A stretch of DNA of 64,000 bases from Streptomyces sp. NBC_01485 (GTDB taxonomy: Bacteria > Actinomycetota > Actinomycetes > Streptomycetales > Streptomycetaceae): the NCBI RefSeq assembly GCF_036227125.1, contig NZ_CP109435.1, positions 5,952,001 to 6,016,000 of the forward strand, written 5' to 3'. The position numbers and the translations under genes were made by a program. Shown here piece by piece: positions 36,539 to 45,030 of this stretch (the first letter of the stretch is position 1; the number at the start of each line of letters is the position of its first letter). Below the pieces are notes generated by a model, which was not told the DNA's origin, did not search any database, and saw nothing but the letters and a program-made list of their open reading frames with translations.

Positions 36539-36552
36539 TCTACGCGCGTAGG
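36539..36552 (+). promoter_or_regulatory. Nucleoside-regulon operator at the add promoter
   Basis: TCTACGCGCGTAGG (36539-36552), 13 of 14 bases of the full palindrome, ends four bases before TAGAGT (36556-36561), the -10 of a leaderless promoter (ATG six bases later). A bound protein would block RNA polymerase directly. Confidence 0.78.
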
Positions 36553-36567
36553 AGTTAGAGTGCGGAA

Positions 36568-37731
36568 ATGACGAGCCAGAGCATTCAGGCGGGCATCACT
36601 CCGAGTTCTGACCAGATCCGGCGGGCGCCCAAGGTTCTGCTGCACGACCATCTCGACGGCGGGCTGCGCCCCGGCACGATCGTCGACCTCGCCCGGGACG
36701 CCGGGTATGCCGGGCTCCCCGAGACCGACGCCGACAAGCTCGGCATCTGGTTCCGGGAGGCCGCCGACTCCGGTTCCCTGGAACGGTACTTGGAGACCTT
36801 CTCGCACACCGTCGGGGTGATGCAGACCCGCGACGCGCTGGTGCGGGTCGCCCGCGAGTGCGCCGAGGACCTCGCCGAGGACGGCGTCGTCTACGCCGAG
36901 GTGCGGTACGCGCCCGAGCAGCACCTCGACGGCGGCCTGAGCCTCGAGGAGGTCGTCGAGGCCGTCAACGAGGGCTTCCGGGAAGGCGAACGGACGGCCC
37001 GGCGCAACGGGCACCGCATCCGCGTCGGCGCTCTGCTGACCGCCATGCGGCACGCGGCCCGCTCCCTGGAGATCGCCGAACTCGCCAACCGCCACCGGGA
37101 CTTGGGAGTCGTCGGCTTCGACATCGCGGGCGCGGAGGCCGGTTACCCGCCCACCCGGCACCTCGACGCGTTCGAGTACCTCAAGCGCGAGAACAACCAC
37201 TTCACCATCCACGCGGGGGAGGCCTTCGGGCTGCCGTCCATCTGGCAGGCCCTGCAGTGGTGCGGCGCCGACCGGCTCGGGCACGGGGTGCGCATCATCG
37301 ACGACATCGAGGTCGCCGCCGACGGCGGTGTGAAGCTGGGGCGGCTCGCCTCCTACGTCCGCGACAAGCGCGTCCCGCTGGAACTGTGCCCCTCCTCCAA
37401 CCTCCAGACCGGAGCCGCCGCCTCCTACGCCGAGCACCCCATCGGACTGCTGCGCAAGCTCCACTTCCGGGCCACCGTCAACACCGACAACCGGCTGATG
37501 TCCGGCACCAGTATGAGCCGGGAATTCGAGCACCTTGTCGACGCGTTCGGTTATACGCTCGACGATCTGCAGTGGTTCTCCGTCAATGCTATGAAGTCGG
37601 CATTCATTCCTTTCGATGAACGCCTGGCCATGATCAATGACGTGATCAAGCCCGGTTATGCGGAACTGAAGTCCGAATGGCTGTTCCAGCAGACCGCCTC
37701 CACCAGCGGATCTGTGGCCACAGAGGGCTGA
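36568..37731 (+). CDS. add: Adenosine deaminase
   Basis: A 387-residue zinc amidohydrolase converting (deoxy)adenosine to (deoxy)inosine. LLHDHLDGGL has the HxH zinc pair (His-Asp-His), HAGEAFG the His/Glu catalytic pair, GHGVRIIDD the next His, and LCPSSNLQTGA with NTDNRLMSGT the late conserved Asp-Asp region. ATG 36568 has no clear ribosome-binding site but TAGAGT lies six bases upstream, indicating a leaderless mRNA. The operator CTACGCGCGTAG directly precedes this -10. It feeds inosine to the PNP at 51171. The last codons contain the palindrome TCTGTGGCCACAGA. Confidence 0.92.
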   Translation: MTSQSIQAGITPSSDQIRRAPKVLLHDHLDGGLRPGTIVDLARDAGYAGLPETDADKLGIWFREAADSGSLERYLETFSHTVGVMQTRDALVRVARECAEDLAEDGVVYAEVRYAPEQHLDGGLSLEEVVEAVNEGFREGERTARRNGHRIRVGALLTAMRHAARSLEIAELANRHRDLGVVGFDIAGAEAGYPPTRHLDAFEYLKRENNHFTIHAGEAFGLPSIWQALQWCGADRLGHGVRIIDDIEVAADGGVKLGRLASYVRDKRVPLELCPSSNLQTGAAASYAEHPIGLLRKLHFRATVNTDNRLMSGTSMSREFEHLVDAFGYTLDDLQWFSVNAMKSAFIPFDERLAMINDVIKPGYAELKSEWLFQQTASTSGSVATEG

Positions 37732-37874
37732 CGGCGGGGTATTTCGGGGCGCGGGATGTGGACGGGTGTTCACCATCCGTCCGCATTTCGATGTTTGCCG
37801 CCGACCCCTTTCCGTGTTTACGGTCGAGAACCGCTCAGTCAGTTCCCCGTATCCCATTCGAGGACGCATTCATC

Positions 37875-38228
37875 ATGAAGCAGTCTGCTGCCAAGACCCT
37901 CGGTGTCGCCGCTCTCGGTGCCGCCTTCGCCGCCGTCGGTGCGGGTGCCGCGAACGCCGCCCCCGCCGTGCCGGACGCCACGCAGGCCCTGGACGGCATC
38001 ACCAGGACGCTGCCGGCGGAGAACGTGTCCCAGGCGCTGCCCGGCGCCGGTGAGGCGCTGTCGCAGGCCCAGCCGGCGCTCGGCGCGGGTCTGGCCGCCG
38101 CGCAGCCGGTCGCCGAGAAGCTGCTCGCCGAGGGGCCGACCGCGCCCGTCGCCGGCCTGCTCGGCGGTCTGCCCCTGAAGGGTCTGCCCACGCACGGCCT
38201 GCCGGTCAACGGCATCCCGCTGGGCTGA
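37875..38228 (+). CDS. Small secreted protein (117 aa)
   Basis: Signal peptide at residues 1-28 (KTLGVAALGAAFAAVGAGAA, cleavage near ANA-A), then an Ala/Pro-rich helical stretch and a C-terminal repeat of GL-P units (GLPLKGLPTHGLPVNGIPLG). No cysteine, no catalytic motif. The build resembles small exported proteins found next to add in other Streptomyces as far as I remember; function unknown. A similar secreted protein lies at 44539-44946. The region 37732-37874 upstream carries no other feature. It is followed by a very strong hairpin. Confidence 0.7.
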   Translation: MKQSAAKTLGVAALGAAFAAVGAGAANAAPAVPDATQALDGITRTLPAENVSQALPGAGEALSQAQPALGAGLAAAQPVAEKLLAEGPTAPVAGLLGGLPLKGLPTHGLPVNGIPLG

Positions 38229-38267
38229 GCGGCACCGCCCCCGTCCTGTCACGTCGCGTCACGCATC

Positions 38268-38314
38268 ACGCCGTTGGGGCGCACCCGGTGATTCCGGGTG
38301 CGCCCCAACGGCGT
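38268..38314. terminator. Bidirectional terminator, 21-bp perfect stem
   Basis: Arms at 38268-38288 and 38294-38314, each starting/ending with ACGCCGTTGG, pair without mismatch around a 5-base loop. It lies between the convergent secreted-protein gene and the PspC gene and can serve both. Confidence 0.88.
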
Positions 38315-38329
38315 CGGTGTGGACGGCGG

Positions 38330-38530
38330 TCACCAGGCCACGCGTGCCTTGCCCTCCGAGGGGAGCAGGATCCACAGCGCTATGTAGAGCAGGAACTGCG
38401 GGCCGGGCAGCAGGCACGAGAGCAGGAAGATCACGCGCATCGTGGTCGCGGAGGTGCCGAAGCGGCGGGCCAGCGCGGCGCACACTCCGCCGATCATGCG
38501 GCCGTTGGTGGGGCGGGCGAGGCTGGACAT
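38330..38530 (-). CDS. PspC domain protein (66 aa)
   Basis: A short PspC-domain membrane protein: NGRMIGGVCAALARRFGTSA then one membrane helix (MRVIFLLSCLLPGPQFLLYI) and ending WILLPSEG, which is the canonical PspC core with nothing else attached. PspC proteins are linked to envelope stress responses. ATG 38530, GGAGCCGCAG upstream on its strand. It stands alone between a terminator and the VanZ gene (95-base gap). Confidence 0.85.
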   Translation of the reverse strand: MSSLARPTNGRMIGGVCAALARRFGTSATTMRVIFLLSCLLPGPQFLLYIALWILLPSEGKARVAW

Positions 38531-38625
38531 CTGCGGCTCCTTCGTGAGCGTCGGTCGGAGGCGGCCTGTGCGGCTGCTCCATCTGACGTCGACGCTACGG
38601 TGACGAAGGGGGACGAAGCGTCGCT

Positions 38626-39186
38626 CTACGGGGCGACCCCGACCCTGGGAATCCTCGGGGTCCGACCCTGAGGCGCCTCCTCCTGACGGAACGGGGCCCG
38701 GCCCCGCTGCTCGTCCCTGCGGCGCAGCCACGCGCGGACCGCCGGTACCACCGCGACGTGCGCGAGGGCCACGCCCACGGTGTTCAGCAGCATCGAGTCG
38801 ACGTCCACGACCTGCCCCGGCACCCCGGTCTGCAACAGCTCGATGCCCAGCGACAGCAGGGCGCCCGCCGTGACCGTACGGATCAGGGAGGCGAGCGGCG
38901 AGACGCGGAGCCTGCCGTGCACGAGCGGCAGCAGGACGCCCAGCGGGGCGAGCAGCCCCAGCCCCGCGCCGATCCGCCGGGCCGCCTCGGGCCAGCCCAG
39001 CGCCAGGTCGGCGCGGATCCCGGCGAACGGGTGGAGGTTGGCGGGCATCACCCAGGGCACGTTCACCGGGCGCAGCGCGACCCAGGCGACGAGCATGAGA
39101 TGGGCGGCCAGGAGAACAATCCCGGTCGCTCGGATGCGGATCGCGGCGCTGCCGCCGATGGAGCCTTGACGCTGCACGCCCCCCAA
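38626..39186 (-). CDS. VanZ family membrane protein
   Basis: A 186-residue protein with about four membrane segments (ATGIVLLAAHLMLVAWVAL, LGLLAPLGVLLPLV, LSLGIELLQTGVPGQVVDVD, and a final helix). LxPFxxI-like residues (NLHPFAGI) and SLGIELLQ...R..D.DD-like VVDVDSMLLNTVGVALA match VanZ. Role unknown; VanZ-like proteins have been tied to teicoplanin tolerance and envelope functions. A hydrophilic, Arg-rich C-terminal tail follows. Sixty-nine bases separate it from the lipoprotein gene afsQ3. Confidence 0.8.
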   Translation of the reverse strand: MGGVQRQGSIGGSAAIRIRATGIVLLAAHLMLVAWVALRPVNVPWVMPANLHPFAGIRADLALGWPEAARRIGAGLGLLAPLGVLLPLVHGRLRVSPLASLIRTVTAGALLSLGIELLQTGVPGQVVDVDSMLLNTVGVALAHVAVVPAVRAWLRRRDEQRGRAPFRQEEAPQGRTPRIPRVGVAP

Positions 39187-39255
39187 GACGCGCCCCCCGG
39201 CACGATCGGTTCCGGCCCACCCCGTGAGGCGTCCACCACACCCCGCGAACCCCGC

Positions 39256-39891
39256 TCAGCCGCCGTCCGCCACCGCCGATGACGGGGGCTCCGCGCTGCC
39301 GGGGCGGGTGCGGACCTCGTCGGTGCATTCGTAGCGGCGCAGGGGGTCGGGGGCGGGGCCGGCCAGGATGACCCCGTCGCCTTCGGCGGCCGCCGAGTCG
39401 GAGAAGGTGCAGACGAGCTGGGCGAGGGCGTAGGAGGTCAGGCTGCCGGGCGAGGTGCTCAGGCGCAGGGCGTCGTCCGGGTCCTTGGGGCTCGGGCCGC
39501 GCACCGACATGCCGCCGCGTACGTCCGTCGTGTAGCCGGCCGCCTTCTCGGCCGCCGACGGCGACTCGGCGAGCTGGTCGAGCAGGCCCTGTGCCACCAG
39601 CGCGCGCCGCGCGGAGTCCGCCGTACCGTCCGGCACCCGCACCGACCGGTCCACGGCCACCAGCGACGAACCGCACAGCAGGAACACCTGCACCGGCACG
39701 CCCGCGCGGCCGGACTGCGCCGTCACGTCCGGCTCGGGGAGCGAGCAGCGGGCCCGGGAGGGCGCGGCCCCGAAGTCGGTCGGCACCTCGGTCGCCCGGA
39801 TACCGCAGCCGGAGACCAGACCGGTCAGCAGCCCGGCCAGCACGGGGACGGTGAGCAGCCGTCGTCGTACGGTCGTCGTCGCGCGGCCCAT
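39256..39891 (-). CDS. afsQ3: AfsQ3-like lipoprotein of the AfsQ system
   Basis: A 211-residue lipoprotein: basic N-terminus, hydrophobic core and lipobox LVSGC (about residues 24-28). The mature part has VQVFLLCGSSLVAVDRSV and ARRALVAQGLLDQLAES, which resembles a GerMN-type fold, and ends in a low-complexity tail. It starts five bases after the afsQ2 stop, so it belongs to the same operon as the sensor kinase and regulator. In S. coelicolor the gene in this place is called afsQ3 and is thought to help signal perception outside the membrane. The name rests on remembered gene order as well as on sequence. Confidence 0.8.
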   Translation of the reverse strand: MGRATTTVRRRLLTVPVLAGLLTGLVSGCGIRATEVPTDFGAAPSRARCSLPEPDVTAQSGRAGVPVQVFLLCGSSLVAVDRSVRVPDGTADSARRALVAQGLLDQLAESPSAAEKAAGYTTDVRGGMSVRGPSPKDPDDALRLSTSPGSLTSYALAQLVCTFSDSAAAEGDGVILAGPAPDPLRRYECTDEVRTRPGSAEPPSSAVADGG

Positions 39892-39896
39892 CGGCA

Positions 39897-41516
39897 CTAT
39901 GCCTCCCCCTTGTCCTGCACGGCCTTCTCGCCCTGCCCGCCGACGACCTCGCCGTCCTCGACGACGTCCTCGCCGTCCGGGTCCGTCAGTTCGGCGTTGT
40001 CCTGGGGGAGGCGCAGGGTGAACACCGCGCCGCCCTCCGGGGAGTTGGCGGCGGTGATCCCGCCGCCGTGGATGTGGGCGTTCTCCAGGGCGATGGACAG
40101 GCCGAGCCCGCTGCCCTCGGAGCGCGGCCGGGAGGCGCTCGCCTTGTAGAACCGGTCGAAGACGTGCGGCAGCACCTCCTCGGGGATGCCCGGCCCGTGG
40201 TCGCGCACGGAGATGACGACCGCCGCGTCGTCCGCCTTCGACACCGACACCCGCACCGGCGAACCGCCGTGCTTGAGCGCGTTGCCGATGAGGTTGGCGA
40301 GGATGACGTCCAGCCGGCGCGGGTCGAGAAGGGCGTAGATGCCGCGTTCGGCGTCCAGGTCGACCGCGTCGAGCCAGGCGCGCGCGTCGATGCAGTGGGT
40401 GATCTGGTCGACGACGTCGACGTCGTCCAGGACCAGCCGCGCCGTACCGGCGTCGAAGCGGGTGACCTCCATCAGGTTCTCGACGAGGTCGTTCAACCGC
40501 CGTGTCTCGCTGACCACCAGCCGCACCGCCGGCTCGATCATCGGGTCGATGCTGCCCGACTCGGCGTCGAGTTCCTCCTCCAGCACCTCCGTGACGGCGG
40601 TGATGGCGGTCAGCGGCGTCCGCAGCTCGTGCGACATGTCGGCGACGAACCGCCGGGAGGCGTTGTCGCGGGCGGCCATGTCGTCGACCCGCTTCTCCAG
40701 CGCCTCGGCCGTCCGGTTGAACGTCCGGGAGAGATCGGCGAGTTCGTCCGTCCCCGACACCCGCAGCCGCGTGTCGAGCCGCCCCTCGCCGAGCCGGCGC
40801 GCCGCGACGCCCAGCCGGTGCACCGGCTTCAGGACGGTCGTGGCGGCGGCCTGCGCGAGCAGCGCGGCGCCTATCAGCGCGAGCCCGGTCGCGATCCCCA
40901 GCGACCAGGCCAGCGAGTTGAGGTCGTCCGCCTCCGGCTCCAGCGACTTGCGCATGTACCCGGTCGGGCCGCCCCCGAGGACCCTCGTCCCGGCCACCAG
41001 ATACGGCGTCCCGTCGTCCACGACCCGCTGCCAGTACAGGTGGTACGGCGACTTGTTGCCGGCCGTGACGTCCTGCTGCCGGTTCACCGCCGTCCGCAGC
41101 GACTCGGGCACGTCCTCCAGCGAGAACCCGCTCAGCCCGCCGGAGTTGCCGTACACGGTCGTGCCGCCGGCGTCCGCGCCCACCAGCAGCACGCTGAAGC
41201 GCTGGCTGCTGGTGGCCATCTGCCCGGCGGTGTGCTGGAGTTCGTCCTGCGAGGGATGCTCGGGCAGCGAACCCGCCCGGTTCTGCATCTCCTGCTCGAA
41301 GTCCCGCAGCACCGCCCCCTGCGTACGGCTCAGCACCGCCTCGCGGTTGAGCCAGTACGCGATGCCGGACGCGGACACGGCGGCGGTCAGCGCCACCGCC
41401 CCGAACACGACGACGAGCCGCAGCCGCAGGCTCGTGAAACGCAGCCGCGACAGTCTCGTCGTTCTTCCCCTGCGCGCCGCGAACCAGCCGCGGAGCCCCC
41501 CCTGCGGCTGTGTCAC
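39897..41516 (-). CDS. afsQ2: Sensor histidine kinase AfsQ2
   Basis: A 539-residue membrane kinase: first helix at ~33-53, an extracytoplasmic domain of ~130 residues, second helix at ~190-210, HAMP (VLKPVHRLGVAARRLGEGRL), HisKA with MSHELRTPLTAIT (phospho-His), and HATPase with N box LANLIGNALKHGG, G1 DHGPGIPEE and G2 GSGLGLSIA. The GTG start overlaps the AfsQ1 stop (GTGA), so kinase and regulator are co-translated. It should phosphorylate AfsQ1; in S. coelicolor the pair links nitrogen/carbon state to antibiotic production and development. Confidence 0.92.
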   Translation of the reverse strand: MTQPQGGLRGWFAARRGRTTRLSRLRFTSLRLRLVVVFGAVALTAAVSASGIAYWLNREAVLSRTQGAVLRDFEQEMQNRAGSLPEHPSQDELQHTAGQMATSSQRFSVLLVGADAGGTTVYGNSGGLSGFSLEDVPESLRTAVNRQQDVTAGNKSPYHLYWQRVVDDGTPYLVAGTRVLGGGPTGYMRKSLEPEADDLNSLAWSLGIATGLALIGAALLAQAAATTVLKPVHRLGVAARRLGEGRLDTRLRVSGTDELADLSRTFNRTAEALEKRVDDMAARDNASRRFVADMSHELRTPLTAITAVTEVLEEELDAESGSIDPMIEPAVRLVVSETRRLNDLVENLMEVTRFDAGTARLVLDDVDVVDQITHCIDARAWLDAVDLDAERGIYALLDPRRLDVILANLIGNALKHGGSPVRVSVSKADDAAVVISVRDHGPGIPEEVLPHVFDRFYKASASRPRSEGSGLGLSIALENAHIHGGGITAANSPEGGAVFTLRLPQDNAELTDPDGEDVVEDGEVVGGQGEKAVQDKGEA

Positions 41517-42190
41517 TGAGGGGCGTCCAGGCGGTAGCCGACGCCACGCACGGTACGGATCAGGACCGGGGACGACGGCACGTCCTCCACCTTGGCCCGC
41601 AACCGCTGGACGCAGGCGTCCACCAGCCGCGAGTCACCGAGGTAGTCGTGCTCCCACACCAGGCGCAGCAACTGCTGCCGGGACAGCGCCTGCCCCGGCC
41701 GCCGGGACAGTTCGAGCAGCAGCCGCAGCTCGGTCGGGGTGAGTTGCAGATCCTCGCCGTTCTTCGTGACCGTCATCGCCGCGCGGTCGATGACGAGGCT
41801 GCCGAACGTCGCCGAGTCGCTCGACTCCCGCTCGCCGCGCCGCAGCACGGCCCGGATCCGGGCGTCCAGCACCCGCCCCTGAACGGGCTTGACGACGTAG
41901 TCGTCGGCGCCGGACTCCAGCCCGACCACGACGTCGATGTCGTCGCTGCGCGCGGTGAGCAGGATGATCGGCAACTGGTCGGTGCGCCGGATGCGCCGGC
42001 ACACCTCGAAACCGTCGATGCCGGGCAGCATCACGTCCAGCACGATGAGATCCGGCCGCTGCTCGCGCAGCAGCTTCAGACCGTCCTCACCGCTGGCAGC
42101 GGTGGCCACCCGGTGTCCCTGGCGCGTCAGTGAGAGCTCCAGGGCCGTACGGATGGCGTCGTCGTCCTCGATCAGCAACAGGGAAGGCAC
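41513..42190 (-). CDS. afsQ1: Response regulator AfsQ1 (OmpR type)
   Basis: A 225-residue regulator. Receiver: PSLLLIEDDDAIRTALELSL with the acidic pocket, phospho-acceptor Asp in DLIVLDVMLPGIDGFEV, Thr in IILLTARSDD, Lys in VVKPVQGR. C-terminal winged helix: LTPTELRLLLELSRRPGQAL, RLVDACVQRLRAKVED. The GTG at 42190 (MPSLLLIED) gives the length known for AfsQ1; an in-frame ATG at 42208 would add six residues. Its 560-base upstream region, shared with sigQ, contains a GTGAC-N6-GTGAC box that fits the reported AfsQ1 target. Confidence 0.93.
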   Translation of the reverse strand: MPSLLLIEDDDAIRTALELSLTRQGHRVATAASGEDGLKLLREQRPDLIVLDVMLPGIDGFEVCRRIRRTDQLPIILLTARSDDIDVVVGLESGADDYVVKPVQGRVLDARIRAVLRRGERESSDSATFGSLVIDRAAMTVTKNGEDLQLTPTELRLLLELSRRPGQALSRQQLLRLVWEHDYLGDSRLVDACVQRLRAKVEDVPSSPVLIRTVRGVGYRLDAPQ

Positions 42191-42586
42191 GGGCTCATTC
42201 TGGCCCATGAGGGGGCTGTCGTTCGACCTGTGGGGCGGGGTCGAGGCGCCAGAGGGACGTGGTTTCCGCGGCGCGGGCGGCATACAGGGGGTCGGACCCG
42301 TCCCGCGCACGCCGGTGCCGGGGCCGTACGCCGGTCCGGACCACCACCCGCGGACCTGCGGTGACCTGCGGTTTCGACGAGCCCGAGCCGCTCGCCCGGG
42401 GTCCGCGGACCGAGCGGGTCGCCCACGTCGGACAGGGCCGGCCGGTCCTCCCCGCCCGACCGCAGGTGCTCCACGAGACCTGCCAGGAACCGCCGCAGCA
42501 TCCCGCCGCCCGGGCGGCCACCGCGGGTCAACTGCCGTACTGCGGACGGCTGTGGGCGGTCTGTGGTGTTGCCGTGACAGGCCCCT

Positions 42587-42602
42587 GTGACAGGTCTGTG
42601 AC
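42587..42602 (+). promoter_or_regulatory. Candidate AfsQ1 box between afsQ1 and sigQ
   Basis: GTGAC (42587-42591), six bases, GTGAC (42598-42602) matches the reported AfsQ1 consensus GTnAC-N6-GTnAC. A third GTGAC lies at 42574-42578. The site is about 150 bases upstream of the sigQ start and 400 bases from afsQ1, suited to control sigQ and the afsQ operon. Confidence 0.75.
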
Positions 42603-42752
42603 AGTCGGCGGACACCGCCATGAAGTGACCCGGGCAATCTTTTCGACACGGGCAAGGCGGCGCGGAGCACAGGAGCGAAGCCGGGCCGGAGCAAGACGCA
42701 AGACCGCAGGACGCGAGACCGAACACCGGAAGTCCACGACGGGGGGCGCGAG

Positions 42753-43532
42753 ATGAACACGCTGCACGGTATGAGCACCAACGCAGTCGCAGTCGTCACC
42801 CGTCTGCACGACGTACACCGGGGTTCCGAGAAGTCCGGTGCTGATGGGGGTCCCTCCCGCGCGAGCGTATTCGAGCGTGGGGGAGGGCGGGGGTGCGCTC
42901 GCGGCGCCGGACGTCAGCACACCGCGTACATGACGGTGGTTGACACGGGGGAACAGGCGGCTCACGGGGGAGCCGCGTACGGGGAGGACACGGGGGAGCG
43001 TCGCTCGCCGACCGAGGCGGAGTTCACCGCCTACGTCCAGGAGCGCCGCGCCTCCCTGTACGCCACCGCCTACCACCTCACCGGCGACCGCTTCGAGGCC
43101 GAGGACCTGCTGCAGAGCGCGCTGTTCTCGACGTACCGGGCGTGGGACCGGATCAGCGACAAGGCCGCCGTCGGGGGATATCTGCGGCGGACGATGACCA
43201 ACCTGCACATCAGCGCGTGGCGCCGCCGCAAGCTGAACGAGTACCCGACCGAGGAACTGCCGGAGACGCCCGGCGACACGGACGCGATGCGCGGCACCGA
43301 ACTGCGCGCGGTCCTGTGGCAGGCGCTGGCCCGGCTGCCCGAACTCCAGCGGACGATGCTGGTCCTCCGTTACTACGAGGGCCGCACCGACCCGGAGATC
43401 GCGGAGATCCTCGACATCAGTGTCGGCACGGTGAAGTCCAGCATCTGGCGGTCGCTCCGCCGGCTGCGTGAGGACGAGGTCCTCAGCTTCGGCCGTGACG
43501 AGGAGGACGCCTTCGGGGAGCTGGTCGCCTGA
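42753..43532 (+). CDS. sigQ: Sigma factor SigQ (SigE-type ECF)
   Basis: A 259-residue protein. The N-terminal ~85 residues are low in structure; region 2 follows (YVQERRASLYATAYHLTGDR, FEAEDLLQSALFSTYRAWDR, LRRTMTNLHISAWRRRK) and region 4 (LARLPELQRTMLVLRYYEGR, TDPEIAEILDISVGTVKSSI). It belongs to the SigE group of Streptomyces ECF factors. ATG 42753 gives the long form; ATG 42930 (MTVVDTG) would give a product without the N-terminal extension. It is divergent from afsQ1 and has the AfsQ1 box upstream; in S. coelicolor sigQ is an AfsQ1 target that opposes AfsQ action. Confidence 0.9.
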   Translation: MNTLHGMSTNAVAVVTRLHDVHRGSEKSGADGGPSRASVFERGGGRGCARGAGRQHTAYMTVVDTGEQAAHGGAAYGEDTGERRSPTEAEFTAYVQERRASLYATAYHLTGDRFEAEDLLQSALFSTYRAWDRISDKAAVGGYLRRTMTNLHISAWRRRKLNEYPTEELPETPGDTDAMRGTELRAVLWQALARLPELQRTMLVLRYYEGRTDPEIAEILDISVGTVKSSIWRSLRRLREDEVLSFGRDEEDAFGELVA

Positions 43533-43549
43533 AGGTGACGGGGGAAGGG

Positions 43550-43574
43550 ACCGGCTTCGCTCAGGGAAGCCGGT
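43550..43574. terminator. Perfect 9-bp hairpin after sigQ
   Basis: ACCGGCTTC (43550-43558), loop of seven, GAAGCCGGT (43566-43574), 18 bases after the sigQ stop. The following G/A-rich stretch to 43772 (many GGGGGA runs) contains no gene. Confidence 0.8.
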
Positions 43575-43772
43575 GAACGGGGGAAAAAGGGCCGGCTTCT
43601 CGCCGGTCACGGGGGAGCGGTACCGGGGGGCCCGACGGGGGACGTAGGGGAAGAGCGGTACCGCGCAAGCAAGGGGAAGCGCCACCCGGGGGGACACGGG
43701 GTGGGCACGGGGGAGCACAAGGGAGCGGGGCTGGAGGGCCGGGGGGTCCATCCAGTCCCGCTTCTGCGTGTG

Positions 43773-44411
43773 TCAGGCGGCCGTGCGTGCCGTCGGCGCC
43801 TGGTGGCCCGCGGCGGCGGACGCCAGGCGGCCCATCGCCTCGTCGCGGTCGCAGGCGTACGCGCCCAGCGCGGTCTGGCGGGCCACGATGGAGCGTTCGG
43901 CGCGCATCAGGCGCCAGCCGCGGCGCAGGAGGAAGGGGACCGACTTGCGGCCCTCCTTCAGGTCCCGCAGGAAGCGGCGGCGGAAGGTCTTCACCGGGCC
44001 TCGGCTCAGACACAGCGCGTCGGCCAGGACGCCCAGTTCCCGGCACCGGTTCACGATCTCGGCGGCGAAGATGCCCTCCGCGATGAACAGCGGGGTCCGC
44101 CCGATCTCGACCGCTTCCGCGCCGGTGCGGGCGCTGAGCGAGATGTCGTACACGGGAACGTTCGTACGGCCCGTGCCGCACAGTTCCACGATCGCGGCGA
44201 CGGCCGTGTCCGCGTCCCACGAGTCCGGGTGGTCCCAGTCGATGTCGGAACTCCCCGCGACCAGGGGCAGCGTCGGGTCGTCGCCCTCCTTGTAGAAGTC
44301 GTCGAGCCGCAGCACCGGGAGGCCGGAGCGGGCGCCGAGCAGGGACTTGCCGGAGCCGGAAGGGCCGCAGAGCAGCACGACTCGCGTCGGTATGGGCGGA
44401 GGGGAGGTCAC
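43773..44411 (-). CDS. Uridine-kinase-like P-loop protein
   Basis: A 212-residue protein with Walker A GPSGSGKS at residues ~16-23, LRLDDFYKEGDDP (the DDFY motif of uridine kinases), DWDHPDSWD, and VEIGRTPLFIAEGIFAAEIV. This arrangement matches uridine kinases/phosphoribulokinase-like proteins; ATP-dependent phosphorylation of uridine/cytidine is the likely reaction, which would fit the nucleoside setting of the locus, but the C-terminal lid differs from E. coli Udk. The GTG at 44411 is used. No operator palindrome precedes it. Confidence 0.75.
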   Translation of the reverse strand: MTSPPPIPTRVVLLCGPSGSGKSLLGARSGLPVLRLDDFYKEGDDPTLPLVAGSSDIDWDHPDSWDADTAVAAIVELCGTGRTNVPVYDISLSARTGAEAVEIGRTPLFIAEGIFAAEIVNRCRELGVLADALCLSRGPVKTFRRRFLRDLKEGRKSVPFLLRRGWRLMRAERSIVARQTALGAYACDRDEAMGRLASAAAGHQAPTARTAA

Positions 44412-44538
44412 GGGTCACCAGTGTGCGGCATCACCCGGGCCGTCAACGACCCCGCGGGTCGGCTTTGAAGCGCGCGCCACACCTCAACTACCCTTCGTGT
44501 CGACCTCATTACCTTGCGCATCAGAAGGTGGCAACGCG

Positions 44539-44946
44539 ATGGCCCGACACGACTCACCCCAGACCTCTACCGGCCGGCGTGCCCTCGCCGCCCTCGCGAC
44601 CGCCGGAGTGGCGTTGGGCGCGGGCGCCGGTACGGCCGCCGCGGCCACCGGCGAGCCCGTCGTCGACGTGATGCGGACGCACCCCACCTCGATCGGCCGG
44701 ATCGACCCGCAGGCGGGCCTGCAGGGGGCGCTCGGCTCCCTGACGTACGTCACCGGCACGGTCTCCGACCTCAAGCCCAACCCGCTCGCGGGCACCGGCG
44801 TCGACCCCCTCGACAACGGAGTCGGCACCCAGCTCGCCGACTTCCAGCCGCTGACCTCCCAGATGCTGACCGGGCCGGTGGCCCAGGCGCAGTCGATCGG
44901 GTCGATCCCGGTGCTGGGAGACGTGACGAAGGTGCTGGGCGGCTGA
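44539..44946 (+). CDS. Small secreted protein (135 aa)
   Basis: ATG at 44539 with GAAGGTGG upstream. Signal peptide residues 1-36 (RRALAALATAGVALGAGAGT, cleavage around AAAA-T); the mature part is Pro/Gly/Leu-rich without Cys and includes GSLTYVTGTVSDLKPNPLAG. No known domain. Similar in size and style to the protein at 37875-38228. Located between the uridine-kinase-like gene (divergent) and the aldehyde dehydrogenase operon (convergent), with a strong terminator behind it. Confidence 0.72.
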   Translation: MARHDSPQTSTGRRALAALATAGVALGAGAGTAAAATGEPVVDVMRTHPTSIGRIDPQAGLQGALGSLTYVTGTVSDLKPNPLAGTGVDPLDNGVGTQLADFQPLTSQMLTGPVAQAQSIGSIPVLGDVTKVLGG

Positions 44947-44971
44947 GTCCCCTGCGCCCGCCCGTGCGGGA

Positions 44972-45009
44972 GAGCCGCGCCGCCCCCGGACGGAGGGGCG
45001 GCGCGGCTC
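44972..45009. terminator. Bidirectional terminator, 15-bp perfect stem
   Basis: GAGCCGCGCCGCCCC (44972-44986) pairs with GGGGCGGCGCGGCTC (44995-45009) around an 8-base loop, between the convergent secreted-protein and aldehyde dehydrogenase genes. Confidence 0.88.
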
Positions 45010-45030
45010 GTTCGTGGAGCGGGGCGGCCT

